Of a DNA stretch of 64,000 nucleotides, positions 35,758-44,923 are shown in pieces. Below the pieces are notes generated by a model that did no database searches, was not told the origin of the DNA, and saw nothing but the letters and a program-made list of their open reading frames with translations. The stretch covers positions 1,033,853 through 1,097,852 of the forward strand of contig JABXIG010000003.1 of assembly GCA_013373205.1 (NCBI GenBank), read 5' to 3'. Position numbers and translations under genes: made by a program. The stretch is from Methylocystaceae bacterium. Lineage in GTDB: Bacteria > Pseudomonadota > Alphaproteobacteria > Rhodospirillales > Terasakiellaceae. Each line of letters opens with the position of its first letter. Positions within the stretch are counted from its first letter, which is position 1.

Positions 35758-36560
35758 TTTGTCGTTCCTTTAAACGGTTGGATCAACAGTCTATCCAGAC
35801 GAAGGTCCGAGGGGTCACGGAAATATTCTAAACCGATCGTCATATTTTCATGACCATTTTGCGGTTGCGCGACATATGTGTGAAAGAACCGATCCCATAA
35901 GCTGATATTAAAGCCATAATTGCTGTCTGTTTCAGACTGAATACTGGAATGATGGACACGGTGCATATCCGGGGTGACAAAAATGAGTCTCAGGACACGA
36001 TCAAGACCAAGCGGGAGCCTGAAATTCGCATGATTAAACATCGCCATTCCATTCAAGATAACCTCGAATAAAACAACGGCCACAGGATCAATGCCTGTAA
36101 TCAGAATTATGCCCATTTTGTAGAGTAAAGAGAGAATAATTTCTATAGGATGAAAACGTATACCCGTTGTCACATCATAATCCAAATCAGCATGATGAAG
36201 ACGATGGAGCCGCCACAGGACAGGAACCTTATGCATTAATACATGCTGAACATAGATCATGAAATCCAGCATAATGATGCCCAAAGCTATAAAAGCTGGA
36301 CCAATTAATTCAAAATGATGAAAGAGCCCTATTGAGTTTTGTTCAGCATAAAGCGCAACCCCAACAGGAGCCCATGGTAAAATAAGACGTGCAATTAATG
36401 CCCCTAAAAACAAAATCCCAAGATTTGAAAACCATCTTTTCGGGCGTTTAAAGCGTTGAATACGCCGTGGTCTTATCGTTTCTAGAACAGCCATGAGCAA
36501 AAATAATCCGGCAAAAACAGATAGCCGAATTGTACTTTCATTTTCTAAAATAAAATCCAT
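35754..36560 (-). CDS. Fatty acid hydroxylase/sterol desaturase family protein
   Basis: A 268-residue membrane di-iron enzyme. It has about four to five membrane helices and the His clusters HVLMH, HRLHHAD and HRVHHSS required for the di-iron site. The substrate is unknown; relatives act on lipids, carotenoids or sterols. It overlaps DUF62 by four bases (ATGA) so the two are translationally coupled. Its start is 58 bp after the EamA gene end. Confidence 0.85.
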   Translation of the reverse strand: MDFILENESTIRLSVFAGLFLLMAVLETIRPRRIQRFKRPKRWFSNLGILFLGALIARLILPWAPVGVALYAEQNSIGLFHHFELIGPAFIALGIIMLDFMIYVQHVLMHKVPVLWRLHRLHHADLDYDVTTGIRFHPIEIILSLLYKMGIILITGIDPVAVVLFEVILNGMAMFNHANFRLPLGLDRVLRLIFVTPDMHRVHHSSIQSETDSNYGFNISLWDRFFHTYVAQPQNGHENMTIGLEYFRDPSDLRLDRLLIQPFKGTTK

Positions 36561-36618
36561 TGCTCACTCACTTTATCGCGCCTTACATACATAAGAACTT
36601 GGCTCGAAAAAAGAAAGG

Positions 36619-37473
36619 CTAGCTTGCTTTTTTTGCCTGTCTGTATTGAATAACACCAACACCCAGCAAGGTCATTAAACCGCCGATCACTTTATAGTGA
36701 GTTAAGGTTTCGTCTAACAAAACCACCCCGGCTGTAACACCTACAACCGGAACAAGTAAGGTAAAGGGCACAACCTGATTTAAATCAAGGCGTTTAATCA
36801 GACTATACCAAATATGATAGGCTAAGAATGAAGACGCCCCAATCGTATAAGCCAGCATCATCCATACCTGAATGGATGAATGCTCAATAAACATAAGATG
36901 GTTATCTTCCAGTACGTAAGACATGGCACCAATCACCGGACTGGCAAATAACCCCATCCATCCCATGATGGCAAGAGGTGGCACTGATTCAATCCGTTTA
37001 ATCAGGATATTACCCCATGCCCAACAAAAAGCAGAAAACAAAAGTGCGGCCAAAATAGGCAAGCTTGCGCCTTTAGGCTCCCCTGCCAGTAAAGCTGCCC
37101 CGGCAAAAGCAAGCCCCATTGCAAGACTGCGTCTCCAGCCGAGGTGGTCTTTCAAGAAAACTGCCGCAAGGATTGAACTAAAAGGCACCCCGAGTTGGAT
37201 CATGAGGGCAGAAGTTGCAGCATCGGCCCCTGAGAGCCCTACCATTAACATGCCAAAATGCCCTACCCCCATGACCAAACCAACATAAAACACCTGCTGA
37301 AACTGCCCCCGCTTTAAACGAAAGAATGGCAGCAAGATCGCAGCTGTTAATGCAAAGCGAATAGTCGATAATAATAAGGGAGGAATTTCTGTCACGCTGA
37401 GCTTTATCGCGACAAAATTAAACCCCCAGACCACCACAACCAATAAGGCCTGTAAGAGATCACGGGGGTTCAT
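36619..37473 (-). CDS. EamA-family (DMT) transporter
   Basis: A 284-residue inner-membrane protein with ten predicted helices in two EamA repeats (first LLQALLVVVVWGFNFVAIKL, second beginning near ASLPILAALLFSAFCWAWGN). Members export amino acids or metabolites; WGFNFVAIK and VTAGVVLLDETLT fit the YdcZ/EamA-like drug/metabolite group. ATG 37473 is chosen; a GTG nine codons upstream is also open. It is 41 bp after phoB on the same strand, so it might be co-transcribed with the phosphate genes. Confidence 0.85.
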   Translation of the reverse strand: MNPRDLLQALLVVVVWGFNFVAIKLSVTEIPPLLLSTIRFALTAAILLPFFRLKRGQFQQVFYVGLVMGVGHFGMLMVGLSGADAATSALMIQLGVPFSSILAAVFLKDHLGWRRSLAMGLAFAGAALLAGEPKGASLPILAALLFSAFCWAWGNILIKRIESVPPLAIMGWMGLFASPVIGAMSYVLEDNHLMFIEHSSIQVWMMLAYTIGASSFLAYHIWYSLIKRLDLNQVVPFTLLVPVVGVTAGVVLLDETLTHYKVIGGLMTLLGVGVIQYRQAKKAS

Positions 37474-37514
37474 ATTTTTAATCCAATGCAAATCATGCAC
37501 GGACTATGCATCGT

Positions 37515-38204
37515 TTAGACAGTGGAGTCTAATGAATATCCGGCAGCGCGTACGGTCCGAATAAAGTCTGGTTTATTGTCAACACCCAACGCTTTACGCA
37601 AGCGACGAATGTGTACATCTACAGTTCTGACTTCCACATGGATGTCACGACCCCAGACTTTATCCAGTAATTGTTCACGGGAAAAAACACGACCCGGACG
37701 TTCCATCAAAACCCGTAATAGTCGATATTCAGTCGGGCCTAAATGAACAGGTGTGTCATCACGCAAGACTTTATGTTCAGATAAATCCATGGAGATATCT
37801 TCATAGGCCAATTTGTCTTCATTCAAAGTCGGGCTAGAGCGGCGCAATACCGCTTTCGCACGCGCGATTAACTCGTTTGGTGAAAACGGCTTGACGATAT
37901 AATCATCGGCACCGCTATCCAAACCCCGAATACGATCACTTTCTTCCCCACGCGCCGTCAACATGATGATCGGCAGGGACTTTGTGTTTTTACGATCACG
38001 CAGGCGGCGGCATACTTCGATACCGCTTAAGCCCGGTAGCATCCAGTCAAGAATAACCAAATCCGGTTCTTCTTCTTCGACCAAAAGCATTGCTTCTTCG
38101 CCATCACCAACACACAAGGCACGAAAATTTTCTTTTTCGAGGTTATAACGAACCAATTCTGCCAAAGGCGGCTCATCTTCAACCACTAAGACTAAAGGAT
38201 CCAT
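37515..38204 (-). CDS. phoB: Phosphate regulon response regulator PhoB
   Basis: A 229-residue OmpR-type regulator. The receiver has acidic residues in VVEDEPPLAELV, the phosphorylated Asp in LVILDWMLPGLSG (about 54), Thr in IIMLTARGEE and Lys in DYIVKPFSP. The C-terminal winged HTH includes VWGRDIHVEVRTVDVHIRRL and ends AGYSLDS. PhoB-P binds Pho boxes such as the one before pstS. It is the last of the phoR-pstSCAB-phoU-phoB run and lies 5 bp after phoU. Confidence 0.95.
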   Translation of the reverse strand: MDPLVLVVEDEPPLAELVRYNLEKENFRALCVGDGEEAMLLVEEEEPDLVILDWMLPGLSGIEVCRRLRDRKNTKSLPIIMLTARGEESDRIRGLDSGADDYIVKPFSPNELIARAKAVLRRSSPTLNEDKLAYEDISMDLSEHKVLRDDTPVHLGPTEYRLLRVLMERPGRVFSREQLLDKVWGRDIHVEVRTVDVHIRRLRKALGVDNKPDFIRTVRAAGYSLDSTV

Positions 38205-38209
38205 GGTCG

Positions 38210-38920
38210 TTACTCTTCAATACCTGCAAAGCTTGCATCATCGTCTTTTGGACGTTCTTCTTCAGGATGTTCACCTGTCACGAGGAAGTGGACATTTTCA
38301 GCAATATTTGTTGCATGGTCACCCGCACGTTCCACATTTTTTGCAATAAACAAAAGATGTGTACAAGGGGTAATGTTACGCGGATCTTCCATCATATAGG
38401 TCAGAAGTTCGCGGAACAGACTTGTATGCAGCTGATCGACAACTTCGTCTTGTTGACGAATATCCAAAGCTTTACGTTCATCACGTTCCAGATAAGCATC
38501 CAAAACGTTATGGATCATGGATTGAACCAGTGATGACATGCGTGCAATGGTATGTACCGCGCCGATTGGTGTTGCATTCGACAATGTGATTGTACGTTTG
38601 GCGATATTTTTAGACAGATCACCAATGCGTTCCAGATCAGAAGATGTCTTCAATGCAGCAATAACAGCACGAAGGTCATCTGCAACCGGTTGACGCAACG
38701 CCAGAATGCGGGTGACTTCAGAATTGATTTCCATTTCCAATTCGTCAACTTTTACGTCGTCATGGATTACATCTGCAGCCAGTGCCGTATCACGTTTGAC
38801 CAGTGCTTCTGAAGACCGACCTAAAAGTGATTCAGACAAGCCCCCCATCCGTGCAATTGCATTATCAAGGTGTGTCAGTTCTGAATCATAAGATTTAACT
38901 GTATGTTCTACTGTGTTCAT
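38210..38920 (-). CDS. phoU: Phosphate signalling protein PhoU
   Basis: PhoU links the Pst transporter to PhoR and keeps the regulon off when phosphate is plentiful. The 236-residue protein has two PhoU repeats with metal-binding helices: ITHDDVKVDELEME-type text (VIHDDVKVDELEMEI) and the second near RQQDEVVDQLHTSLF, plus ERIGDLSKNIAKR and ERAGDHATNIAENV. It is 9 bp after pstB and 5 bp before phoB. Confidence 0.95.
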   Translation of the reverse strand: MNTVEHTVKSYDSELTHLDNAIARMGGLSESLLGRSSEALVKRDTALAADVIHDDVKVDELEMEINSEVTRILALRQPVADDLRAVIAALKTSSDLERIGDLSKNIAKRTITLSNATPIGAVHTIARMSSLVQSMIHNVLDAYLERDERKALDIRQQDEVVDQLHTSLFRELLTYMMEDPRNITPCTHLLFIAKNVERAGDHATNIAENVHFLVTGEHPEEERPKDDDASFAGIEE

Positions 38921-38929
38921 GGTTCAACC

Positions 38930-39805
38930 TTATCCGAAGCGACCTGTGATGTAGCCCTTAGTGCGCTCATCCTGTGGTGATGTGAAGATTTGTTCTGTTT
39001 CGCCATATTCAACAAGGTTACCCAAGTGGAAAAAGGCTGTTTGTTGGGACACACGTGCAGCTTGCTGCATAGAGTGTGTCACAATTACGATTGTGTATGA
39101 TCCACGCAACTCATCGATCAATTCTTCGATCTTTGCCGTTGCAATCGGGTCAAGCGCAGAACAAGGTTCATCCATCAAAAGGATTTCAGGATCAACTGCA
39201 ATCGCACGCGCAATACACAAACGTTGTTGCTGACCACCAGATAAACCTGTGCCTGGTTCCAAAAGACGATCTTTGACTTCTTTCAACAGGCCAACTTTTT
39301 CAAGGCTGGTTTCAACAATTTCATCCATATCGGATTTGCTGTTTCCAAGACCATGAAGACGCGGACCATAAGCAACATTGTCATAGATAGATTTTGGGAA
39401 CGGGTTTGGTTTTTGGAAGACCATGCCGATCTTGGCACGCAACAAAACCGTATCCACCTGTTTAGACAGGATATCAACCCCGTCCATATGGATGTTACCT
39501 GTTACAGAACAGCCATCGATGGTGTCGTTCATGCGGTTTAGGCAACGTAAGAACGTTGATTTACCACACCCAGACGGGCCGATGAATGATGTTACTTTGC
39601 TTTGTGGGATATCTAGGTTGATACCAAACAGAGCTTCTTTTTCACCGTAACGTACACGGACATCTTCTGCTTTAATTTTGACTTCTTCCGCAGGAATTTG
39701 CAAAGAAGATACTTGCGGATTAGTCATCTCGTTATTGATATCGACAGATTTGTCGATATCAATGGCATTCTCTTTAGTCATTGGTTTCATAGCTTTCGTT
39801 TCCAT
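38930..39805 (-). CDS. pstB: Phosphate ABC transporter ATP-binding protein PstB
   Basis: ATPase of the high-affinity phosphate importer. The 291 residues have Walker [21 protein letters not shown], the signature [15 protein letters not shown], Walker [14 protein letters not shown] and [13 protein letters not shown]. There is an N-terminal extension of about 40 residues before the usual start of the domain. ATG 39805 lies two bases past the pstA stop; ATG 39790 is an alternative. Confidence 0.95.
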   Translation of the reverse strand: METKAMKPMTKENAIDIDKSVDINNEMTNPQVSSLQIPAEEVKIKAEDVRVRYGEKEALFGINLDIPQSKVTSFIGPSGCGKSTFLRCLNRMNDTIDGCSVTGNIHMDGVDILSKQVDTVLLRAKIGMVFQKPNPFPKSIYDNVAYGPRLHGLGNSKSDMDEIVETSLEKVGLLKEVKDRLLEPGTGLSGGQQQRLCIARAIAVDPEILLMDEPCSALDPIATAKIEELIDELRGSYTIVIVTHSMQQAARVSQQTAFFHLGNLVEYGETEQIFTSPQDERTKGYITGRFG

Positions 39806-39807
39806 TA

Positions 39808-41094
39808 TTACCAACGTCGTTCCAACTTTTTACGCAGAAGGACCGCCAAGGCGTTCATAGTGATGAGGAAGCCCAGCAACACCATAATAGCAGCAGAAGT
39901 CTTTTCTACAAAGGCTCGTTCTGGACTGTCAGCCCATAAATAAACCTGAACAGGTAATACAGTTGCAGGGTCATTAATCCATCCTGGTACATCGGCGATA
40001 AAGGCCACCATACCAATCATAAGGAGGGGTGCTGTTTCACCGAGCGCCTGTGCCATACCGATGATTGTCCCTGTCAGGATCCCCGGTAAGGCAAGCGGCA
40101 GTTGATGATGAAAAACAGCTTGCATCTTGGATGCGCCAACCCCAATCGCCGCTTCCATGATTGAAGGCGGAATGGACTTAAGGGCAGCACGTGATGCGAT
40201 AATAATTGTTGGCAAGGTCATCAAGGCGAGCACGAAACCACCCGCGACAGGCGCAGATCGAGGCATACCGAAAATGTTCAGGAAGATTGCCAGACCCAAC
40301 AGACCAAATACGATGGACGGTACAGCAGCCAAGTTGTTGATATTAACCTCGACAATATGGGTGAATTTGTTTTTCGGGGCAAATTCTTCCAGATAGATCG
40401 CAGCCATAACACCACAAGGGAAGGACAATGCCAATGTGATCAACATCGTCAGGGCAGAACCCATCAGTGCGCCGCGAATACCAGCTTGTTCTGGTTCACG
40501 CGAGTCGCCTGCTGTAAAGAAGTTAGTATTAAAACGTGTTTCAATACGATTTTCGCTTTCATATTTCTCTACCCATGCAATCTCTTTATTGGTGATCGGA
40601 CGGGTGCTTTCATCGTCTTCTCGTTTAAAAACGTTTTTGATGAGCATATCAACTTCGTCTGACGCCATAACCCAAACCGATTGGCTTGTTCCAATCAAAC
40701 TTGGATCGGCTACGACCATATCGCGCAATGTGTAGGCGGCGTTACTGCTAACAAGATTTGACAAAGTACGCTTATCACCGCGTTTTTTGACGTCTGGAAA
40801 GAAATCGTAAAGTGATTGTTTCACAATCTTACCGTAATCAGCACGATTGAGTGTATCAAAGTCACGCTTACCTTGTGGGTCAATAACGCTTTCGTCAAAT
40901 GTAATATCGATTTTCATATAGCTTTGACGAAAACCTGTGTAACCGTTGGAGATAATGCTGCTAAACAGCATCACAACGCACAGGAATGCAAAGACCAGTG
41001 CACCAATACCAAAAGCTTTGAAGCGCGTTTCGGCAGCATGGCGTTTTTTCAAACGCGCTTGTGCCTTTTGCATAGATTCTTTTAACTCAGTCAT
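39808..41094 (-). CDS. pstA: Phosphate ABC transporter permease PstA
   Basis: Inner-membrane permease subunit. The 428-residue protein has one N-terminal membrane helix, a periplasmic domain of about 170 residues, and five or six C-terminal helices with the permease loop [21 protein letters not shown]. coli PstA lacks the large insertion; long forms are common in alphaproteobacteria. ATG 41094 overlaps the pstC end by eight bases and is preferred over a TTG at 41115. Confidence 0.93.
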   Translation of the reverse strand: MTELKESMQKAQARLKKRHAAETRFKAFGIGALVFAFLCVVMLFSSIISNGYTGFRQSYMKIDITFDESVIDPQGKRDFDTLNRADYGKIVKQSLYDFFPDVKKRGDKRTLSNLVSSNAAYTLRDMVVADPSLIGTSQSVWVMASDEVDMLIKNVFKREDDESTRPITNKEIAWVEKYESENRIETRFNTNFFTAGDSREPEQAGIRGALMGSALTMLITLALSFPCGVMAAIYLEEFAPKNKFTHIVEVNINNLAAVPSIVFGLLGLAIFLNIFGMPRSAPVAGGFVLALMTLPTIIIASRAALKSIPPSIMEAAIGVGASKMQAVFHHQLPLALPGILTGTIIGMAQALGETAPLLMIGMVAFIADVPGWINDPATVLPVQVYLWADSPERAFVEKTSAAIMVLLGFLITMNALAVLLRKKLERRW

Positions 41095-42469
41095 ATTTTT
41101 CTCTGTATTTAGCAACCACGCGAAGGGCTACAACGTTGAGACAAAGCGTTACGCAGAACAGCACCAAACCAAGGGCGAAAGCCGCCAAGGTTTTCGGGCT
41201 GTCAAATTCCTGGTCACCAACGAGCAAGGTCACCATCTGCACAGTGGCCGTCGTCACCGCTTGTAAGGGGTTTGCCGTCAAGTTTGCTGTTAGGCCAGCA
41301 GCCATCACAACGATCATGGTTTCCCCAATCGCACGCGATGCCGCAAGCATCACCCCACCGACGATGCCGGGAAGCGCTGCAGGCAGAATAACCTGTGTTA
41401 CAGTCTCTGACTTTGTACCGCCCAATGCATAGGACCCATCACGCAAGGCTTGCGGTACGGCACGGATCACATCATCTGATAAAGAAGAAACAAACGGGAT
41501 AATCATAATCCCCATGACAAGACCAGCAGCGAGAGCACTTTCAGATGAAACATCCAAGCCCCATGCTTCACCAAAACCTCTGATTGTCGGTGCCACAACC
41601 AAGGCAGCAAAGAAGCCATACACAACGGTCGGAATACCCGCCAGAATTTCCAACATCGGCTTACCAATGGCTCGGACTTTTGGAGTTGCATATTCAGACA
41701 TATAAATCGCAGACAACAAACCAACAGGCACAGCCACACATAAGGCAATGAAAGAGATCAACATCGTGCCGGCAAAAATCGGCACAGCCCCGAATGACCC
41801 TTGACTTGCGACCTGGTCTTTACGAAGCGCGATTTGCGGGCTCCATTCCAGACCGAATAAGAAATCTGTAAAAGGCACCTTGCCGAAGAAGCGAATAGCT
41901 TCAAACAACAAAGAGCCTACAATTCCGATAGTGGTTAGAATGGCAATGACAGAACTGGCCAAAAGAACCCAACGGATTAAACCTTCGACCTGATTACGGG
42001 CTTTCAAGTCCGCACCGACACGACGGCTACCGATCACCAGACCTAAAATAGAAAAAGCAATAATTGCAACAGCAAGACTAGCCGTCCCCACCGTTTTCAG
42101 GTGAGTATAATGTTCGGCAGCTGCTACCATTACCGGATCGTCTGCCCCACGGCCAACACCGTTGGCAGCCAGAAACTTCACATCACTCAGGATACGGGCG
42201 ATCACCGCACTAGATGCGTCCGGGTCAATATTTGGAACGCCAGAAAGAACCAATGTGTTTACGATATATGGCTCAAATAACATCCACAGAACACAAAGGA
42301 CCAAGGCAGGAACACCACACCACAAGGCAACAAAATATCCATAGTGGCGCGGCAACGAGTGTAATTTACGTACATCCCCGCTTACCGTCGCTACGGCGCG
42401 GGAACGGCCCATGTAATAGCCGATAAAGGCTAAAAGCAGGACTGTAAATGTAAAAATCGTAGTTTGCAT
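41087..42469 (-). CDS. pstC: Phosphate ABC transporter permease PstC
   Basis: Partner permease of PstA. The 460 residues have two to three extra N-terminal helices and a periplasmic insertion before the standard six-helix domain, which includes GSLLFEAIRFFGKVPFTDFL and the loop YALGGTKSETVTQVILPAAL. Long PstC proteins of this kind are usual in alphaproteobacteria. It is separated from pstS by a terminator. Confidence 0.93.
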   Translation of the reverse strand: MQTTIFTFTVLLLAFIGYYMGRSRAVATVSGDVRKLHSLPRHYGYFVALWCGVPALVLCVLWMLFEPYIVNTLVLSGVPNIDPDASSAVIARILSDVKFLAANGVGRGADDPVMVAAAEHYTHLKTVGTASLAVAIIAFSILGLVIGSRRVGADLKARNQVEGLIRWVLLASSVIAILTTIGIVGSLLFEAIRFFGKVPFTDFLFGLEWSPQIALRKDQVASQGSFGAVPIFAGTMLISFIALCVAVPVGLLSAIYMSEYATPKVRAIGKPMLEILAGIPTVVYGFFAALVVAPTIRGFGEAWGLDVSSESALAAGLVMGIMIIPFVSSLSDDVIRAVPQALRDGSYALGGTKSETVTQVILPAALPGIVGGVMLAASRAIGETMIVVMAAGLTANLTANPLQAVTTATVQMVTLLVGDQEFDSPKTLAAFALGLVLFCVTLCLNVVALRVVAKYREKYD

Positions 42470-42509
42470 TTAAGCTGTCACAACTTCTAAAATTAATAAA
42501 ATAAAATGA

Positions 42510-42546
42510 AATGAAAAAGCGGCGGTCTGATCACAAACCGCCGCTT
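42510..42546 (-). terminator. Intercistronic terminator between pstS and pstC
   Basis: On the minus strand a perfect 10-bp stem AAGCGGCGGT/ACCGCCGCTT with a 10-base loop is followed by TTTCATTTCATTTTATTTTA. It lies 15 bp after the pstS stop and about 40 bp before pstC. Partial read-through would give more pstS than pstCAB mRNA. Confidence 0.88.
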
Positions 42547-42560
42547 CCCCAAAAAGTGGC

Positions 42561-43592
42561 TTACATGCCAGCACCCAGTGCTTCAACAGCTGCTTTATAT
42601 TTAGCGCGCTCTTCTTGTGGCATCGGGATCAGACCTTTGTCTGTCAGGTAACCTTCGTCGCCCCAAGCTTTGTCAGCTGTGAACTCAGCTAGGTACTCAA
42701 GCATACCCGGTACTTGACCGATGTGAGCGTTTTTCACGTAGAAGAACAGCGGACGAGAAACAGGGTAAGAACCGTCAGCGATCAGTTCGAATTCAGGTGA
42801 CTTACCGTCGATCAAAGAACCTTGAACAGAGTCAGAGTTTTGGTCGAGGAAGGAGAAACCGAATACGCCGAAAGCGTCAGGGTTAGCATTCAGTTTTTGA
42901 ATGATCAGGTTGTCGTTTTCGCCAGCGTCGATGTAAGCGCCGTCTTCACGAACAGAGTGACAAACAGCTTTATATTTCTTTTTGTCAGTCTTTTTCATAG
43001 CTTTGATGTCAGGGAATTGCTTACAACCGCCTTCGAGGGCCAGTTCAGCAAATGCATCACGTGTACCAGAAGTCGGCGGTGGGCCGAGAACTTCGATTTT
43101 CACGTCAGGCAAAGAAGGATCTACGTCAGACCATTTTTGGTTCGGGTTTGGAACCAGTTTACCTTCTGCATTCGGCACATCTTTAGCCAATGCAAGGAAG
43201 ATTTGCTTACGTGTGATTTCCATTTTCTTGCCTTGCTTAGAGTTAGCAAGAACAATACCGTCGTAACCAACTTTTACTTCGGTGATTTTATCAACACCGT
43301 TTTTCGCACAACGCTCGATCTCAGATTTTTTAACAGCACGAGAAGCGTTAGTGATATCCGGGTGCTCTTCGCCAACGCCGGCACAGAACAGTTTGAAACC
43401 ACCGCCAGAACCGGTAGATTCGATCACAGGTGTTTTGAAGCTTGTGCTTTTACCGAAATTTTCTGCAACAGAAGTTGCAAACGGGTATACGGTAGAAGAA
43501 CCAACGATACGAATTTGATCGCGTGCTTCAGCAGCGCCAGCGGCTACAACAGAAGCGAGAGCTGCGACAGCAAGCGTCTTCTTAATGCTCAT
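42561..43592 (-). CDS. pstS: Phosphate-binding periplasmic protein PstS
   Basis: Captures phosphate in the periplasm and delivers it to PstCAB. The 343-residue protein starts with signal peptide MSIKKTLAVAALASVVAAGA (cut after AEA) and shows IRIVGSSTVYPFATSVAENF, ESTGSGGGFKLFCAG and GPPPTSGTRDAFAEL, the loops that hold the anion. ATG 43592 has GGAGATA eight bases upstream; an in-frame ATG 12 codons earlier would break the signal peptide. It is preceded by a Pho box and followed by a terminator. Confidence 0.95.
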   Translation of the reverse strand: MSIKKTLAVAALASVVAAGAAEARDQIRIVGSSTVYPFATSVAENFGKSTSFKTPVIESTGSGGGFKLFCAGVGEEHPDITNASRAVKKSEIERCAKNGVDKITEVKVGYDGIVLANSKQGKKMEITRKQIFLALAKDVPNAEGKLVPNPNQKWSDVDPSLPDVKIEVLGPPPTSGTRDAFAELALEGGCKQFPDIKAMKKTDKKKYKAVCHSVREDGAYIDAGENDNLIIQKLNANPDAFGVFGFSFLDQNSDSVQGSLIDGKSPEFELIADGSYPVSRPLFFYVKNAHIGQVPGMLEYLAEFTADKAWGDEGYLTDKGLIPMPQEERAKYKAAVEALGAGM

Positions 43593-43699
43593 AAGGAGTA
43601 TCTCCGAAATAATAAAGTGGTGAAACATTGTTTCTTAAAGGAAAACACTTCATGTGAATTCCTTGTGAGACCAACGTAGGATTTCTTAGATACGCTTTT

Positions 43700-43726
43700 A
43701 TGACGAAAGTGTTACAGTTTAATGAC
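43700..43726 (-). promoter_or_regulatory. Pho box before pstS
   Basis: On the minus strand GTCAT, GTAAC and GTCAT recur at exactly 11-bp steps with 6-bp spacers (plus-strand ATGAC at 43700, GTTAC at 43711, ATGAC at 43722). This matches the direct-repeat form of PhoB sites (CTGTCAT-type). It lies about 108 bp before the pstS ATG and 15 bp after the phoR stop. Confidence 0.82.
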
Positions 43727-43741
43727 GCCGCCAGAGAAAAG

Positions 43742-44839
43742 CTAGTTTTTTGTAGGTAAAATCACACGAAAGACAGACCCTTGACCCAGCTTACTTTCAA
43801 CCTGTAACCTTCCGCGATGGCGAGCAATGATATGCTTTACAATGGCTAAGCCCAAGCCAGTTCCACCAAGTGTACGTGAACGTGCTTTATCAATCCGGTA
43901 AAAACGCTCCGTCAGGCGGGGTAAATGTTCTTCATCGATCCCTTCCCCATGATCCCGAACATCCACCGAGATGGCTGGCACATTTCTGTCCGGCATCCGG
44001 TCTAGTGTATGAATATTAATATCAACGACTGTATTGGTTTTACCATACTTAATGGCATTATCTATAAGGTTTTGAAAAACCTGCGTAATTTGATCTGAAT
44101 CCCCCCGAATCCAATATTCTTTATTCTTTGGCGCATTAAGCTTTAGTGTCATTTGGCGATTTTCTGCTTTGAGAGATAGAATATCGACAATGTTCTGCAA
44201 GACGACATTTAAGTTTACTTCATCATCAGGGGCAACATGTTCCTGAATTTGCACCCGAGACAGGGACAAAAGATCATCAATTAAACGCGCCATACGATTG
44301 GCTTCCTGAATCATAATGTTCAGAAAACGCTCCCGAGCGTCACGGTCATCTTGCGCAGGGCCTTGTAATGTCTCGATAAATCCCATTAGAGCTGATAAAG
44401 GTGATCGTAATTCATGACTAACATTTGCGACAAAATCGGAATGCATTTCCTCTGTACGTTTAACGATTGTCGTATCACGAACAGTCAGCACAACCCCTTC
44501 CCCATCCTTAATTAAGGCTACATGCAAGCTGAGGTGTCGTTCAACGGGTGCCGGAAATTTGACTTCTCCAACCCAATCTTTTTTGCTGGCAAAAACTTTT
44601 TCAACAGCATCGACAACATGCGGTTGGCGTAAACATTGTACGATATTACGTCCGATCAAAACACGGCCAAAAAGCTTTAATGCCGCATTGTTTGCGTGTT
44701 TTACAACACGTTCTTTATCAAGGATCAATATGGGATCAGCCAAAGCTGCAATAACAGCGCCACTGTCATTGATGGCAGAGACCGCCAAAGGTTTTTCAAC
44801 CCGCGGAATTGTTTCTGCTTTTTTCTTACGGAACAACAC
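43742..44839 (-). CDS. phoR: Phosphate regulon sensor kinase PhoR, without membrane helices
   Basis: A 365-residue histidine kinase for PhoB. A PAS domain occupies about residues 25-120 (ADPILILDKERVVKHANNAA), followed by the H box FVANVSHELRSPLSALMGFI, N box LIDNAIKYG, and ATP-lid motifs DHGEGIDEEHL and GTGLGLAIVKHI. E. coli PhoR has N-terminal membrane helices; none is visible here, so it may be cytoplasmic and receive its signal only through PhoU/Pst. It starts MLFRKKKAET, and the stop lies just before the Pho box of pstS. Confidence 0.9.
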   Translation of the reverse strand: MLFRKKKAETIPRVEKPLAVSAINDSGAVIAALADPILILDKERVVKHANNAALKLFGRVLIGRNIVQCLRQPHVVDAVEKVFASKKDWVGEVKFPAPVERHLSLHVALIKDGEGVVLTVRDTTIVKRTEEMHSDFVANVSHELRSPLSALMGFIETLQGPAQDDRDARERFLNIMIQEANRMARLIDDLLSLSRVQIQEHVAPDDEVNLNVVLQNIVDILSLKAENRQMTLKLNAPKNKEYWIRGDSDQITQVFQNLIDNAIKYGKTNTVVDINIHTLDRMPDRNVPAISVDVRDHGEGIDEEHLPRLTERFYRIDKARSRTLGGTGLGLAIVKHIIARHRGRLQVESKLGQGSVFRVILPTKN

Positions 44840-44923
44840 GATGTGTACTCATGATTTAAAATAAGGAAGGTTGGCCGCACTATATGTCAATTTCATTTCG
44901 TTTTTATGACGTATGCAGAAGTT

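Noticed and set aside
42822-43679. Long plus-strand open frame (285 codons) opposite pstS
   Set aside because: It is antisense to a secure pstS gene, is rich in Phe/Arg/Cys as expected from a shadow frame and has no ribosome site.
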